From assembly GCF_000012305.1 (NCBI RefSeq), contig NC_007204.1, positions 2,046,001 through 2,110,000 of the forward strand: 64,000 nucleotides of DNA, in the 5' to 3' direction. Each line of letters opens with the position of its first letter. Within the stretch, counting starts at the first letter, position 1. Below are positions 48,330-58,086 of the stretch, piece by piece. The notes beneath the pieces are model-generated. The model had not been told where the DNA came from and made no database searches. It was given only the letters and a program-made list of their open reading frames with translations. This DNA is from Psychrobacter arcticus 273-4. Its GTDB lineage: Bacteria; Pseudomonadota; Gammaproteobacteria; Pseudomonadales; Moraxellaceae. The position numbers were made by a program, and so were the translations under genes.

Positions 48330-48467
48330 TATAGTCGGTGAAAAGTAATATCGATACAACACGTATTGCTGGTGCAAATTTTTCTTGCTTGCTGTGCCTA
48401 CGCAGACAGAGGCTGCAAAAAATTTACACCAGTAGTACGGTAGCGACTGTAAAGTATTTCAACTATA
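48330..48467 (-). repeat. Correia-like 138-bp element, copy 7
   Basis: The reverse copy lies between yjjB and gor, 134 bp upstream of gor. With copy 8 it flanks gor as a direct repeat. Confidence 0.93.
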
Positions 48468-48601
48468 GCTGGCATATCCTTATAAGCAAAACCTTGTAAG
48501 ATTGATGATCATACCCATTACAATAGAGTTCAAAATAACAGAATTAAAAAATAATAGACTGCAAAATTGCACCAACACGCATTGATTAAAGAGACTTAAC
48601 C

Positions 48602-49957
48602 ATGACAAAACATTATGACTATATCGCCATTGGTGGCGGTAGCGGCGGTATTGCCTCGATCAACCGCGCCGCAAGCTATGGCAAAAAATGCGCCATTATC
48701 GAAGCCAACCAATTGGGCGGCACTTGCGTGAATTTGGGCTGCGTACCTAAAAAGGTGATGTGGTACGGCGCGCAAGTTGCCGAAGCCATTCATAAATATG
48801 CGCCAGATTATGGCTTTGACGTCGAGTTTAAAGGCTTTGACTTTCAAAAACTGGTGAATAGTCGCCAACAATATATCGAAAACATTCACCGCTCGTATGA
48901 CAATAACTTGGCAAAAAACGGCGTCGAGGTGATAAAAGGTTTTGCTAAATTTGTTGATACCAATACGGTCGAGGTCAATGGCGAACTTATTACCGCTGAC
49001 CATATCTTGATTGCGACGGGTGGTCACCCTATTCGCCCAGATATCAAAGGCACAGAACACGGTATCGATTCTGATGGTTTTTTTGCTTTAAATGAGTTGC
49101 CAAAACGTGTCGCTATCGTCGGCGCTGGATATATTGCTGTTGAAATCGCTGGTGTGTTAAACAGTCTTGGCGCTGAAGTCCATCAGTACGTACGTCAACA
49201 TTCGCCACTGCGCTCATTTGACCACAGTATCGTTGAAACTTTGCTGATAGAGATGGAGCAAGACGGTATTCAATTGCATACTAATACCACGCTCACCGAA
49301 GTTGTTAAAAATGACGACGGTAGCCTGACTTTATGTACCGAGAGTGGCAGCCTAGATACGGTAGATTGTTTGATTTGGGCGATTGGTCGCGCGCCTTCTA
49401 CTGATAATATCAATTTGCAAGTGACGGGTGTAGAGACGACCGAGTTTGGCAAAATTAAAGTCGATAAGTTCCAAAATACCAATGTTAAAGGGATTTATGC
49501 GGTCGGCGATATTATCGAGAATAGTGTTGATTTGACGCCAGTGGCTATCGCCGCAGGTCGCCGCTTGTCGGAGCGTTTGTTTAATAATAAGCCTGATGAG
49601 CATCTAAACTATGAGTTGATACCGACGGTTGTCTTTACTCACCCTGCTATTGGCACGATTGGTTTGTCTGAGATTGATGCTGTCAATCAATTTGGCAAAG
49701 ATAATATCAAATGTTATAGCTCGACATTTACCCCTATGTATAGTGCGGTGACCCAACATCGACAAAAATGTATGATGAAACTGGTCTGTTTAGGCGATGA
49801 TGAAAAAGTCATCGGTCTACATGGCATTGGCTTTGGCATAGATGAGATGATTCAAGGCTTTGCGGTAGCGATAAAAATGGGCGCGACTAAGGCTGACTTT
49901 GATAATACCATCGCCATTCATCCAACTGGCGCAGAAGAGTTTGTGACGATGCGCTAG
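48602..49957 (+). CDS. gor: Glutathione-disulfide reductase
   Basis: A 451-residue FAD-dependent disulfide oxidoreductase that reduces oxidised glutathione with NADPH. The FAD loop [13 protein letters not shown] is followed by the redox-active [13 protein letters not shown] (Cys about 42 and 47), the NADPH loop [18 protein letters not shown], the FAD motif GIYAVGDI and the C-terminal His-Glu pair [12 protein letters not shown]. Length equals that of E. coli Gor. It links functionally with frmA, which uses glutathione. A strong terminator follows. Confidence 0.95.
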   Translation: MTKHYDYIAIGGGSGGIASINRAASYGKKCAIIEANQLGGTCVNLGCVPKKVMWYGAQVAEAIHKYAPDYGFDVEFKGFDFQKLVNSRQQYIENIHRSYDNNLAKNGVEVIKGFAKFVDTNTVEVNGELITADHILIATGGHPIRPDIKGTEHGIDSDGFFALNELPKRVAIVGAGYIAVEIAGVLNSLGAEVHQYVRQHSPLRSFDHSIVETLLIEMEQDGIQLHTNTTLTEVVKNDDGSLTLCTESGSLDTVDCLIWAIGRAPSTDNINLQVTGVETTEFGKIKVDKFQNTNVKGIYAVGDIIENSVDLTPVAIAAGRRLSERLFNNKPDEHLNYELIPTVVFTHPAIGTIGLSEIDAVNQFGKDNIKCYSSTFTPMYSAVTQHRQKCMMKLVCLGDDEKVIGLHGIGFGIDEMIQGFAVAIKMGATKADFDNTIAIHPTGAEEFVTMR

Positions 49958-49999
49958 TAATAGACTGGGTAATATTAATAATAGCCTTATCTATTACAT

Positions 50000-50030
50000 A
50001 AAAAGGATGCCGTTTGGGCATCCTTTTTTA
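50000..50030 (+). terminator. Terminator of gor
   Basis: AAAAAGGATGCC pairs with GGGCATCCTTTTT around GTTT, about 40 bp after the stop. Confidence 0.88.
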
Positions 50031-50058
50031 TTATCAGCAACCAGTAGAAGTGCTTATT

Positions 50059-50196
50059 TATAGTCGGTGAAAAGTAATATCGATACAACACGTACTACTG
50101 GTGCAAATTTTTCTTGCTTGCTGTGCCTACGCAGACAGAGGCTGCAAAAAATTTACACCAGCAATACTGTAGCGACTTTAAAGTATTTCAACTATA
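50059..50196 (-). repeat. Correia-like 138-bp element, copy 8
   Basis: The reverse copy begins 29 bp after the gor terminator. Its internal open frame runs on into the small membrane-protein gene at 50286 and would give a false 142-residue chimera. Confidence 0.93.
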
Positions 50197-50285
50197 TATT
50201 TATAAAACTTAAGATATGGATAATTAAGACAGCACAATCCAGATGCTGCTATGATGTGTTTAATAATGATGGTTGCGAGATAATC

Positions 50286-50495
50286 ATGTGGCAGGCGTAT
50301 TTTTTTATATTACCGATCGGGCTTGGCATTATAACCTTGGTTGTCAGTCTAATATTTTTATTTGCCTATATCACCTCTAATGATAATGCCACACGCTTGC
50401 CAGCATTTAACTGGTTTAAGCGCTTTATCGTGGTAGCATTTTTACTGCTTAGCATGGGGCTATTCATGACTTTTAGGTATTTTTGGGGTCAATAA
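50286..50495 (+). CDS. Small two-helix membrane protein, hypothetical
   Basis: A 69-residue protein made almost wholly of two membrane helices (FFILPIGLGIITLVVSLIFLFAYI and FIVVAFLLLSMGLFMTFRYF) joined by a polar loop with NDNATRLPAFNW. It is not a family I recognise. The frame extends upstream into the 138-bp element, but the ATG at 50286, with GAGA eight bases before it, starts the coding-like part. It is transcribed toward the GNAT gene, which is on the other strand. Confidence 0.6.
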   Translation: MWQAYFFILPIGLGIITLVVSLIFLFAYITSNDNATRLPAFNWFKRFIVVAFLLLSMGLFMTFRYFWGQ

Positions 50496-50524
50496 AACCA
50501 GCCTTTAAACACTCATGACGTTTT

Positions 50525-51148
50525 CTAATTAACCATTTTTTCTAACTCTAATAACTCTAAATCCTGACGCTTTGGCTCGCCATTATTACCATCATCTGGA
50601 AACGGCATTTTATTGCCATTTAACTGATAGCCACGGCGCTGATAATAAGACAGTAGCTCAGGACGATGGCTTAATATCGACATGGTCAGACGAGCAGGAT
50701 TTTCATCGGGCGTTTGTGCACTTGACTGCAAATGGTGTTCAGCAAAAGTCTCTGCTGCCTGCAATATCACATTACCAACGCCCTGCCCTTGTAGCGTAGG
50801 ATGTACCGCAAACATGCCGATATAGGCTTTTTTAGGACAGACGCTTTTACTTGAGTCAGCATTGACCTTCATATCGACAGCGATACAACCTAGTAACTCA
50901 CCGGTTTCATCTGCATCGCGTTCGCCTGTAGTCGTTTTTGGATAAACGAAAAGATAGTGTTTTGGATTAGCGATGGTACTAGCCAGCTCATCTTGAGTGA
51001 TACGAATACCACCGATTAAATCTGCTTCATTGGTCCAGCCTTCTGTTTGTCGGTAACAGCGGTTTAATAACTGTTCAAGTGCGCCAATATCATCTGCTTC
51101 AGCTTGACGTAAAAATACCGAATTTTTATTCATATGGTCTTTATTCAT
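50525..51148 (-). CDS. GNAT-family N-acetyltransferase
   Basis: A 207-residue acetyltransferase. The acetyl-CoA loop is in KKAYIGMFAVHPTLQGQGVGNVILQAAE, and the C-terminal part has RPELLSYYQRRGYQLNG, a common ending of the GNAT fold. The N-terminus FLRQAEADDIGALEQLLNRCYRQTEGW is also typical. The substrate cannot be read from sequence or context. AAAGGAC precedes the first ATG; a second at 51133 is possible. The upstream 357 bp hold a Rieske-protein remnant. Confidence 0.85.
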   Translation of the reverse strand: MNKDHMNKNSVFLRQAEADDIGALEQLLNRCYRQTEGWTNEADLIGGIRITQDELASTIANPKHYLFVYPKTTTGERDADETGELLGCIAVDMKVNADSSKSVCPKKAYIGMFAVHPTLQGQGVGNVILQAAETFAEHHLQSSAQTPDENPARLTMSILSHRPELLSYYQRRGYQLNGNKMPFPDDGNNGEPKRQDLELLELEKMVN

Positions 51149-51241
51149 TTGGTTTTTGTCCTTTCCTTATCGACATATTATAAAAGGTTGGCTTAGATAA
51201 CCACGCCAGCTTTAATAATAATACCGATCACCTGCTAAATA

Positions 51242-51406
51242 CTAGCGTGATAATGCATGCGGACATTTACCATCAAATGCGCTAAATTCGTTCTCATCAC
51301 GGGTAATTAAAATGATACTATCGTCATCTTGCTTGTACGATTTCATGCCGCCGCGGATAATGTCGGCTTTGTCTATAGTGACTGTATTTATAGTAGCAAG
51401 CCCCCT
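51242..51406 (-). pseudogene. Rieske [2Fe-2S] protein remnant
   Basis: A minus-strand open stretch of 54 codons reads IDKADIIRGGMKSYKQDDDS, then IILITRDENEFSAFDGKCPH and ALSR before a stop. This matches the N-terminal third of small Rieske ferredoxins up to the first Cys-x-His pair (CPH). The second ligand pair and the rest are missing. The first methionine in frame is at 51346, with no proper start before it. It looks like the decayed end of a gene lost between GNAT and truD. Confidence 0.65.
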
Positions 51407-51505
51407 TTACTTATGCTGTTCTTTTGTATGTTTGCCGCGTTGCAAAACGTAATTACTGCCTTTTTAATCTCTATTAATGTTCTATAAAATGTAAAAGACT
51501 ACTTT

Positions 51506-52717
51506 ATGACTGTTCAAGTTCAAGACCACGATATTACCACTGCCGCTGATACTGCCAAGTTACCGCAGCCTATGCAGCCGCCTTTAAAGCAAGCCACTTA
51601 TAAGACTCATACCACAGATTTTATTGTCAATGAGTTGCTACCATTAGAGTTCACGGGCGAAGGTGAGCATTTATGGCTACATATCCAAAAGTCAGGGATG
51701 AATACCGCTTACCTTGCAAAACTGTTGTCTGAATGGGCAGAAATTCCATTACGTGATGTCGGTTTCTCAGGACTGAAAGACCGTCATGCGCTCACAACGC
51801 AATGGTTTAGCCTGCGCATACCAAAAAAGCAATTGCCAGACTCTGAGTTTGCGCCCGTAGATATTAGCGCCAATGAGTCGGTCACTATTCTTGAGCAGCA
51901 GTGGCACAATAAAAAGCTCAATCGCGGCACGCACCGTGCCAATCAATTTATCATCACCTTGCGTGATATTGAGTTTGCAAGCTTTGAGGCTTCTTTATCA
52001 CTGCAAATTTCAGCGTCTGAACAACCAATGTCTGCTAAGCAAGCTGTTGAGCAACACTTAACAACTATTAGTCAAAGTGGCGTGCCCAATTATTTTGGTC
52101 CGCAGCGCTTTGGTCGCAGTGGTAATAATATTAGAGAAGCCTTGTCATTGTTTGCGCGTCCCGTACCAGAAAGTCGTCCGCAGCCTAATAAAGGCAAACG
52201 TAAACGCGTGCCGCGAGAGCAAAATAGCATGGAGCTGTCGGCAGCACGCAGTTTGATATTCAATGAAATTTTGGCAGCGCGTGTCCGTGATGGCAGTTGG
52301 AACACAGGACTTGCAGGTGAAGTCTTCAATCTAGATGGCTCAGGCTCGATATTTGCAAGCGATGAGATAGACCATACTTTACGAGCACGTCTGGAAACGG
52401 GCGACATTCATCCTACTGCCGTACTATGGGGCACGAGTAATGAGAAAGTTAGCGGCAAAGCGGCAGCCATGGAAACTGATATCGTAGCGCAAAGCCCATT
52501 ATTGATGCAGCTAGCCGTAGGCTTAGAGCAGCGTGATATCAAGGCACAAAGAAGAGCGCTGCGCTTACCTATTGAGGCATTAAGCTGGGAATGGGAGGAT
52601 AAAGAAGATGGACAAATACTGGTATTAAACTTTACTTTGACGACCGGTAGCTTTGCGACCAGTGTATTGGCGAGTTTGGTACAAGAATTAATTACCTCGT
52701 CATACTCTAGGTCATAA
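51506..52717 (+). CDS. truD: tRNA pseudouridine synthase D
   Basis: A 403-residue TruD-type enzyme that makes pseudouridine at position 13 of tRNA-Glu. The catalytic aspartate lies in VGFSGLKDRHALTTQWFS, and GVPNYFGPQRFGRSGNNIREA is the family signature. The N-terminal FIVNELLPLEFTGEGEHLWLHIQKSG is also conserved. It is longer than the E. coli protein (349), with extra residues around a Lys/Arg-rich segment (PQPNKGKRKRVPREQ). It is flanked on both sides by copies of the 138-bp element. Confidence 0.93.
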   Translation: MTVQVQDHDITTAADTAKLPQPMQPPLKQATYKTHTTDFIVNELLPLEFTGEGEHLWLHIQKSGMNTAYLAKLLSEWAEIPLRDVGFSGLKDRHALTTQWFSLRIPKKQLPDSEFAPVDISANESVTILEQQWHNKKLNRGTHRANQFIITLRDIEFASFEASLSLQISASEQPMSAKQAVEQHLTTISQSGVPNYFGPQRFGRSGNNIREALSLFARPVPESRPQPNKGKRKRVPREQNSMELSAARSLIFNEILAARVRDGSWNTGLAGEVFNLDGSGSIFASDEIDHTLRARLETGDIHPTAVLWGTSNEKVSGKAAAMETDIVAQSPLLMQLAVGLEQRDIKAQRRALRLPIEALSWEWEDKEDGQILVLNFTLTTGSFATSVLASLVQELITSSYSRS

Positions 52718-52766
52718 CCGATTGAACACTTAAAAGATTAAAGTGCTGATTTTATTTTGAATTGAC

Positions 52767-52904
52767 TATAGTCGGTGAAAAGTAATATCGATACAACACG
52801 TACTACTGGTGCAAATTTTTCTTGCTTGCTGTGCCTACGCAGACAGAGGCGGCAAAAAACTTACACCAGCAATACGGTAGCGACTTTAAAGTATTTCAAC
52901 TATA
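52767..52904 (-). repeat. Correia-like 138-bp element, copy 9
   Basis: The reverse copy begins 50 bp after truD. A G replaces T in GGCTGC (GGCGGC), and AAATTT reads AACTTA. It lies in the 343-bp gap between truD and the converging PHP gene. Confidence 0.92.
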
Positions 52905-53030
52905 TCCGGTGTCGTGAGTGATACTAAATCGGAACCTATCATTGAGTGTGGCAATCTTTGACCCATTTATCAATCCGTTTATCAATCCATTTAATTGAGT
53001 CCTCGGTCAATAAATGTAGCCTGTGTCTAT

Positions 53031-53075
53031 TTAAGATAAAGCTGCTTAAGATAAAGCTGCTTAAGATAAAGCTGC
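53031..53075. repeat. 15-bp tandem repeat at the 3' end of the PHP gene
   Basis: Three exact units of TTAAGATAAAGCTGC. The rightmost unit encodes the last residues and the TAA stop of the PHP gene (AALS-stop on the minus strand), so each extra unit adds the same ending downstream of the stop. A 13-bp near-repeat (ATCAATCCGTTT / ATCAATCCATTT) precedes it. Confidence 0.92.
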
Positions 53076-53942
53076 AAAAGATTGCCAGATACCTTGCTGC
53101 TCAAGATGCACCTTAGGTACATCGCCCAAGCGTCGCCATGGCATATTACTACCGTGAAAGTCACTCCCTATCGATGCGGCAAGCTTGTGCTCAGCAATAC
53201 TACGGTCAACCATTTTACGTGTGCTGACAGGCTCACTATTGGCAGGTAGCTCGCAAGCATCACCGCCAAGCAGAGCAAACTCTTCGATAAGCTTACGGAC
53301 GTGAGTCGCTGAGAGCTGATAACGCGTTGGATGTGCTAGCACAGCTTTGCCACCGCACTCCTGTATCAGCTCAATGCCGCGCTGCATCGTCAGTGCCTCA
53401 ATCGCCACATAAGCCGCTTTATTATCCGCCAAATACTTATCAAAGGCTTTTTGTACGGTCTTTACCTCACCACGCTCAAATAAAACCTGTCCGATATGTG
53501 CGCGTCCGACTGCTTGCGGGTTGCCACCAGCTTTAGCAAGAACAGCTTGCCACAGCTCATCGTAATCGATACCGAGCAACGTACTGAGTTTTTCTGTGAT
53601 ACGTTGACCACGTGTGGCACGGCTTTCTTGCAATTGCTGTAGCGTTGCGTGCATTTTTTCGCGGTCGGTAAAATCAAGCCCAAGCACATGAATGATTTTG
53701 TTGGTGGATTTATTTTTACCATAGCCGCCGCTCAAGGTATGTTCACAGCTGATTTCTACGCCATTGATCAGTTGTATATTGCAAGCATCCGCCGCAGCAC
53801 GTGCCTCATCGATACCGAGCAAGGTATCATGATCGGTCAAAGCCAATACATTAATCCCAGCCGTATGGGCGCGCTGTACCACTTCTGCCGGCGCATAAGT
53901 GCCATCAGAGCAGGTACTGTGGCAATGTAAATCGATTTTCAT
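53061..53942 (-). CDS. PHP-domain 5'-3' exonuclease / phosphoesterase (RNase AM type)
   Basis: A 293-residue PHP-fold hydrolase of the YciV/TrpH family. Metal ligands are in KIDLHCHSTCSDG, LALTDHDTLLG, GVEISCEH, VLAHPTRY and GSDFHGSNMPW. E. coli YciV (RNase AM) trims 5' ends of rRNA and acts on 3',5'-nucleotide bisphosphates. The frame is open to 54008, but the ATG at 53942, with AAGG upstream, starts the domain at once as in relatives. yciB and yciI follow divergently, a common neighbourhood. Confidence 0.9.
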   Translation of the reverse strand: MKIDLHCHSTCSDGTYAPAEVVQRAHTAGINVLALTDHDTLLGIDEARAAADACNIQLINGVEISCEHTLSGGYGKNKSTNKIIHVLGLDFTDREKMHATLQQLQESRATRGQRITEKLSTLLGIDYDELWQAVLAKAGGNPQAVGRAHIGQVLFERGEVKTVQKAFDKYLADNKAAYVAIEALTMQRGIELIQECGGKAVLAHPTRYQLSATHVRKLIEEFALLGGDACELPANSEPVSTRKMVDRSIAEHKLAASIGSDFHGSNMPWRRLGDVPKVHLEQQGIWQSFAALS

Positions 53943-54096
53943 AAAGCGAGCCTTAGTGTTTTGAATATTCTTGAGTAAAATTAGGTTAAAAGCGCCAAAG
54001 TAGGTCATATCAGAGGATTATAGCGTTGATTGCTTTTTTTTGGCGCAGTAGACGTGTAAACTAGCGCATACGTTTTAGTTGGATATTTTATTTGCT

Positions 54097-54648
54097 ATGA
54101 AAGCCTTATTAGACTTCATTCCTTTAATCGCATTTTTTATTGCTGCTCGTTACAATGGTATTTTGGCGGCAGCCGGCGCATTGCTCGTTGCCACTATCGT
54201 CGTCTATGCGATTCACTTTGTGCGTCAAAAAGGTAAATTCGATAAACAACAATGGGTCGTTTTATTGTTAACCATCGTTTTTTGCGGTGGCACCTTGCTG
54301 TTACGTGACGATATTTACCTACGCTGGAAATCACCGATTATTAACGGTATTTTTGCGCTCACACTATTGGTCAGTGCAGCGATCAATAAGCCTCTGATGC
54401 AATTGGCAATGAAAGATGTCTTCTCACTCACGATGAGTGGTTGGAAAAAACTGACCATCGCATGGGCGGTGTTTTTTGCCATCATGGCTGTACTACATTA
54501 TATCACGGCATTTACTATGTCTGATGAGGCTTGGATTAACTTTAAAACTTATGGCTGGATTCCGCTTATGCTGGTATTTGTGGTCGCTCAGTTTTTGTTA
54601 TTAAAAAAGCATCTGAACCCTGCATTAACTGATAAGTCTGCTAAATAA
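54097..54648 (+). CDS. yciB: YciB inner-membrane septation protein
   Basis: A 183-residue membrane protein with five predicted helices. MKALLDFIPLIAFFIAARYNGI, DDIYLRWKSPIINGIFALTLL and LTIAWAVFFAIMAVLHY are typical of YciB/IspA proteins linked to cell-envelope synthesis and septation. The ATG at 54097 is chosen over a TTG at 54079, because it starts the conserved N-terminus. It lies 154 bp from the divergent PHP gene and 164 bp before yciI. Confidence 0.92.
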   Translation: MKALLDFIPLIAFFIAARYNGILAAAGALLVATIVVYAIHFVRQKGKFDKQQWVVLLLTIVFCGGTLLLRDDIYLRWKSPIINGIFALTLLVSAAINKPLMQLAMKDVFSLTMSGWKKLTIAWAVFFAIMAVLHYITAFTMSDEAWINFKTYGWIPLMLVFVVAQFLLLKKHLNPALTDKSAK

Positions 54649-54812
54649 AAAGTTAACTAGCAGCTGATAATTTATAGTAGATACCCTGTTATCTCTGAAT
54701 ACCAATGATAACTATCATAGCTATGATGCCTTATAAAGTCCGATAAGACAAAGTGATGCAACATAGTTATTAACTCTAACGCTTTATTTTTATTATTAAT
54801 TGGGGAAGCAAC

Positions 54813-55142
54813 ATGTCCTTATTCGCCATTATTGGTCACGACGTAGCAGGCAGTAGCGCCCAACGTCAGCTGACGCGCCCAGAGCACGTTGAACGCTTAC
54901 AACTATTGAATCATGAGCAGCGGTTGATTATCGCAGGACCAACCCCTATCGAGCACGGCAAAAATGAGATGTCAGGCAGCCTTATCATCGCTGATTTCGA
55001 TTCGCTTGAGGCGGCTCAAGATTGGGCAAGCGCGGAGCCGTATTTGCGTGACGGTGTCTACAGTCATGTCGACATCAAGCCATTTATTCAGGCGTTACCA
55101 GCAGTGAATGTCAGTACAACGAATGAGGTAACATCATCGTGA
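54813..55142 (+). CDS. yciI: YciI-family protein
   Basis: A 109-residue protein of the YciI/YCII fold. It has the conserved histidine and Asp region (LFAIIGHDVAGSSAQRQLTRPEHVERL) and SGSLIIADFDSLEAAQDWASAEPYLRDGVYSHVDIKPF. Members may act as small enzymes (dehalogenase-like), but no substrate is known in vivo. GGGGAAG precedes the ATG. Its stop overlaps the GTG start of the next gene, indicating coupling. Confidence 0.9.
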   Translation: MSLFAIIGHDVAGSSAQRQLTRPEHVERLQLLNHEQRLIIAGPTPIEHGKNEMSGSLIIADFDSLEAAQDWASAEPYLRDGVYSHVDIKPFIQALPAVNVSTTNEVTSS

Positions 55143-55624
55143 TTCAGCGGTTGCTCTCATTAAAAAAGCCTGTCCATAAGACTGGTTTTGCTAACACTGG
55201 GCTTGCAATTGTCTTATTAATTGCTGCCGTATCGGTGCACGCAGCGCCAACGGTCACTGCTCAGACTGATTCTGTATCAGGAATTGCACCTGTACTAATT
55301 GCAGCCAACCATGCCTCTCAAACTCAAACAACCGCTCCGGTCATAGAAATGGCTACCGCAGCAAAGCCTGCGACCAATATTAACGACACCTTGGCAGCAC
55401 AACTTCAACCATCAAATAAAGCCTTATCCGCCGCCAATCAAGAATTACTAAGCCGTAATGCCCAGCTGCAGCGCCAAGTCAATGACTTACAAACTCAAGC
55501 AAATGTCTTGGTTTATGAGAGTAAAGGTCAATTGTTTTTATACGGCGCATTTACCGTTTTGCTTAGCTTATTAGTCGGTATTTTTATCTCATGGCTGGTA
55601 TTTGTCCGCCGTGAACGCTGGTAG
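55139..55624 (+). CDS. Hypothetical exported coiled-coil protein with C-terminal membrane anchor
   Basis: A 161-residue protein that begins at GTG overlapping the yciI stop (GTGA). It has an N-terminal signal or membrane segment (GLAIVLLIAAVSVHAAP), an Ala/Thr-rich middle, a short coiled coil (LSAANQELLSRNAQLQRQVNDLQTQAN) and a C-terminal helix (LYGAFTVLLSLLVGIFISWLVF) followed by RRERW. The arrangement places the coiled coil in the periplasm. I do not recognise the family. Confidence 0.7.
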   Translation: MIQRLLSLKKPVHKTGFANTGLAIVLLIAAVSVHAAPTVTAQTDSVSGIAPVLIAANHASQTQTTAPVIEMATAAKPATNINDTLAAQLQPSNKALSAANQELLSRNAQLQRQVNDLQTQANVLVYESKGQLFLYGAFTVLLSLLVGIFISWLVFVRRERW

Positions 55625-55721
55625 CAGTATTTTTATTGATTGATATCATCTATTGACTTGATGTCTGTCTATTTAATGCTTACTTGATACTTGCCTGCCA
55701 TTGTCTGCTTGATAAATACTT

Positions 55722-57812
55722 ATGTCCAAACCTATCTCTATGGATACGACCAAAAGTATGACACCAGTACACGTTATTTCCCCCGCTAACATTGAGTGGC
55801 AAACCGATGACGCTGGTAATAAAGTGCCGGTATCAGGCGAGTTTGGCGACGTGTATTTTTCGCAAGCAGATGATTTAGCAGAATCGCGCCATGTGTTTTT
55901 GGTACATAATCAGCTGCCCACGCGATTGGCAAATCTTATCCCTAAGCAATGCTTTACGATCTGCGAATTGGGTTTTGGTACAGGACTCAATTTACTCGCG
56001 ACTTGGCAGCTATGGCGACAGCTTCGATTAACACACCCGCACTTAGCAAACGCCCGTTTGCATTTTATTACCACCGAAAAACACCCTGTGCCTTTTAGCG
56101 ACTTAGCAAAGATACTTGCTCCATGGGCACAGCGTGCACCTGAACTGGCACCGTTGATTGAGCAGTTGTTAGCCAGCTACCCTCCCCTTATCGCTGGTTG
56201 TCATCGGCTAAATTTTATTGAGGACAATTTAACACTTGATATCTGGCTGGGCGACGCTAGTGATAGCTTAGCAAGTTTAGATGGCGTAGTAACTACTCAG
56301 CGTCCGTACATCAATGCCTGGTTTCTAAATGGGTTTGCGCATTCTTGCAATGAGACATTATGGACAGAGCGTATTTTTAGCCAGATACAGCGCTTGTCAC
56401 GTGCTGACACGACTGCTGCAACTTATAGCTGTGCGGGTATCGTCAAACGTGGATTGCAGTCTCAGGGTTTTGTCATTAAAAAGAGCAAAGGGTTTGGGCC
56501 TAAGCCTGAGATGCTTACGGCCGTTATGAGCGAGATGTCATCTCTAGATGAGCCTATTTCAGCCTTATCTAATAAGGCGCCTTTGTCCAACTATCCTAAT
56601 AATACAGTCGTTATTGGTGCTGGCGTGGCAGGACTGCTGACTGCGTGGACGCTTGCTAATCGTGGTATAAGCGTGACGGTGCTCGATAAAGACGCACCGC
56701 TGGCTGGTGCATCCGGTAATCCGCGCGCCTTACTTGCTCCGAATATGACACCTATTCATCATGTCTACGAGCATCTGCATTCTATTGGCTATTTATACAG
56801 TGGTCGATTGTATCGATATTTTAATCAGCAAGCCGCTATCCAAAAATCGCCATTGATACTTGAGCAAACTGGCACGCTAGATTTATTGGTGAAAACCAAT
56901 ATTGGTACGGAGCAGATTGCAGACTATCCAGACACCATGGCAACCACCATCAGTACTGAAAAAGCACACGATATAAGTGGTTTAAAAGATAAAGACTTAG
57001 CCCATAATTTGTATCTGCCACAGTCCGGTTTGGTCAATCCACAAGCATTAAAAACTCTTATCCTTTTGCACCCAAATATCACCTATCAGCAGCTCAATAT
57101 TACCAATATTGAAGAAACTCAAGATAACGTCATTTTGACAGGTTTTGAAAGCAACGAAAATAATGAAAGTGCTAGTAGAAATTCTGTCGCTATAACTACC
57201 GACCATGTGGTGATCTGCGCCGCATATGAGAGCCATCAGTTAGATCAGCGTATCGTTAAGTGCCGTACGATTCGCGGGCAACTGTCTTGGTTTACGCCAA
57301 CTGCGGAGCAAATGAGCAGGCTGCCTAAATTGCCGCTCAAATATAGTGGCTACTGTGCGCCATTTATCGGACAAAGCAGTGATGCACAACTGAACCATAT
57401 TAGCGAGAACCAGCCACAGTTTTTACTTGGGGCAAGCTTTGTAGATGGTGATGCAAATATTGATATCCGAAGTGAAGAAAACCAACAAAATTATGATAAA
57501 TTGATTGAAGATATGCCTGAATTGAGTAGTGTATTGCCAAATGATATCAGTACATGGCATTCGCGTGCCGGCATTCGTACACAAACGATTGACTATCATC
57601 CACTGGTCGGGTTGCTTGCGCAAAGTCAGCGTCTATGGACACTCTCAGCGATGGGTGCAAAAGGCTATGCGCTGGCACCGATATGTGCCGAAGCGTTAGC
57701 AGATATGATGTTAGGCTGTTTTACACCGTTATCAGCTGTTACGTTGGCACGCCTATCGCCCAATCGGGCACGGCTACATAAAGTGCAAAAATCACATAAA
57801 AGGTCGCTCTAA
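55722..57812 (+). CDS. mnmC: Bifunctional tRNA mnm5s2U biosynthesis protein MnmC
   Basis: A 696-residue fusion enzyme that finishes the wobble base of some tRNAs. The C-terminal FAD oxidoreductase removes the carboxymethyl group (FAD loop [20 protein letters not shown] near residue 290). The N-terminal methyltransferase then uses SAM ([15 protein letters not shown] near residue 85; DAWF-like [17 protein letters not shown]). Both parts look complete and the length is normal for Moraxellaceae. No strong ribosome site is seen, and a second ATG lies six codons in. Confidence 0.92.
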
Positions 57813-57889
57813 CTTTGAGCTAAGCCGCCCTACTCATTAATAGATGATTTGGGCTTAAGCGGCGGTAGAATCTTTTATTTGTGCCAACA

Positions 57890-58027
57890 TATAGTTGAAA
57901 TACTTTAAAGTCGCTACCGTATTGCTGGTGTAATTTTTTTGCAGCCTCTGTCTGCGTAGGCACAGCAAGCAAGAAAAATTTTCACCAGTAGTACGTGTTG
58001 TATCGATATTACTTTTCACCGACTATA
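57890..58027 (+). repeat. Correia-like 138-bp element, copy 10
   Basis: The forward copy lies between the converging ends of mnmC and ubiA. Small changes (TAATTTTTTTGC, AATTTTCACCAG) leave length and ends intact. It pairs with copy 11 as direct repeats around ubiA. Confidence 0.93.
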
Positions 58028-58086
58028 TCTTAGGAATATCATGCGCAGATGATTTCTTGGTTGTTAATCTCGAAAACGTGTTGACC

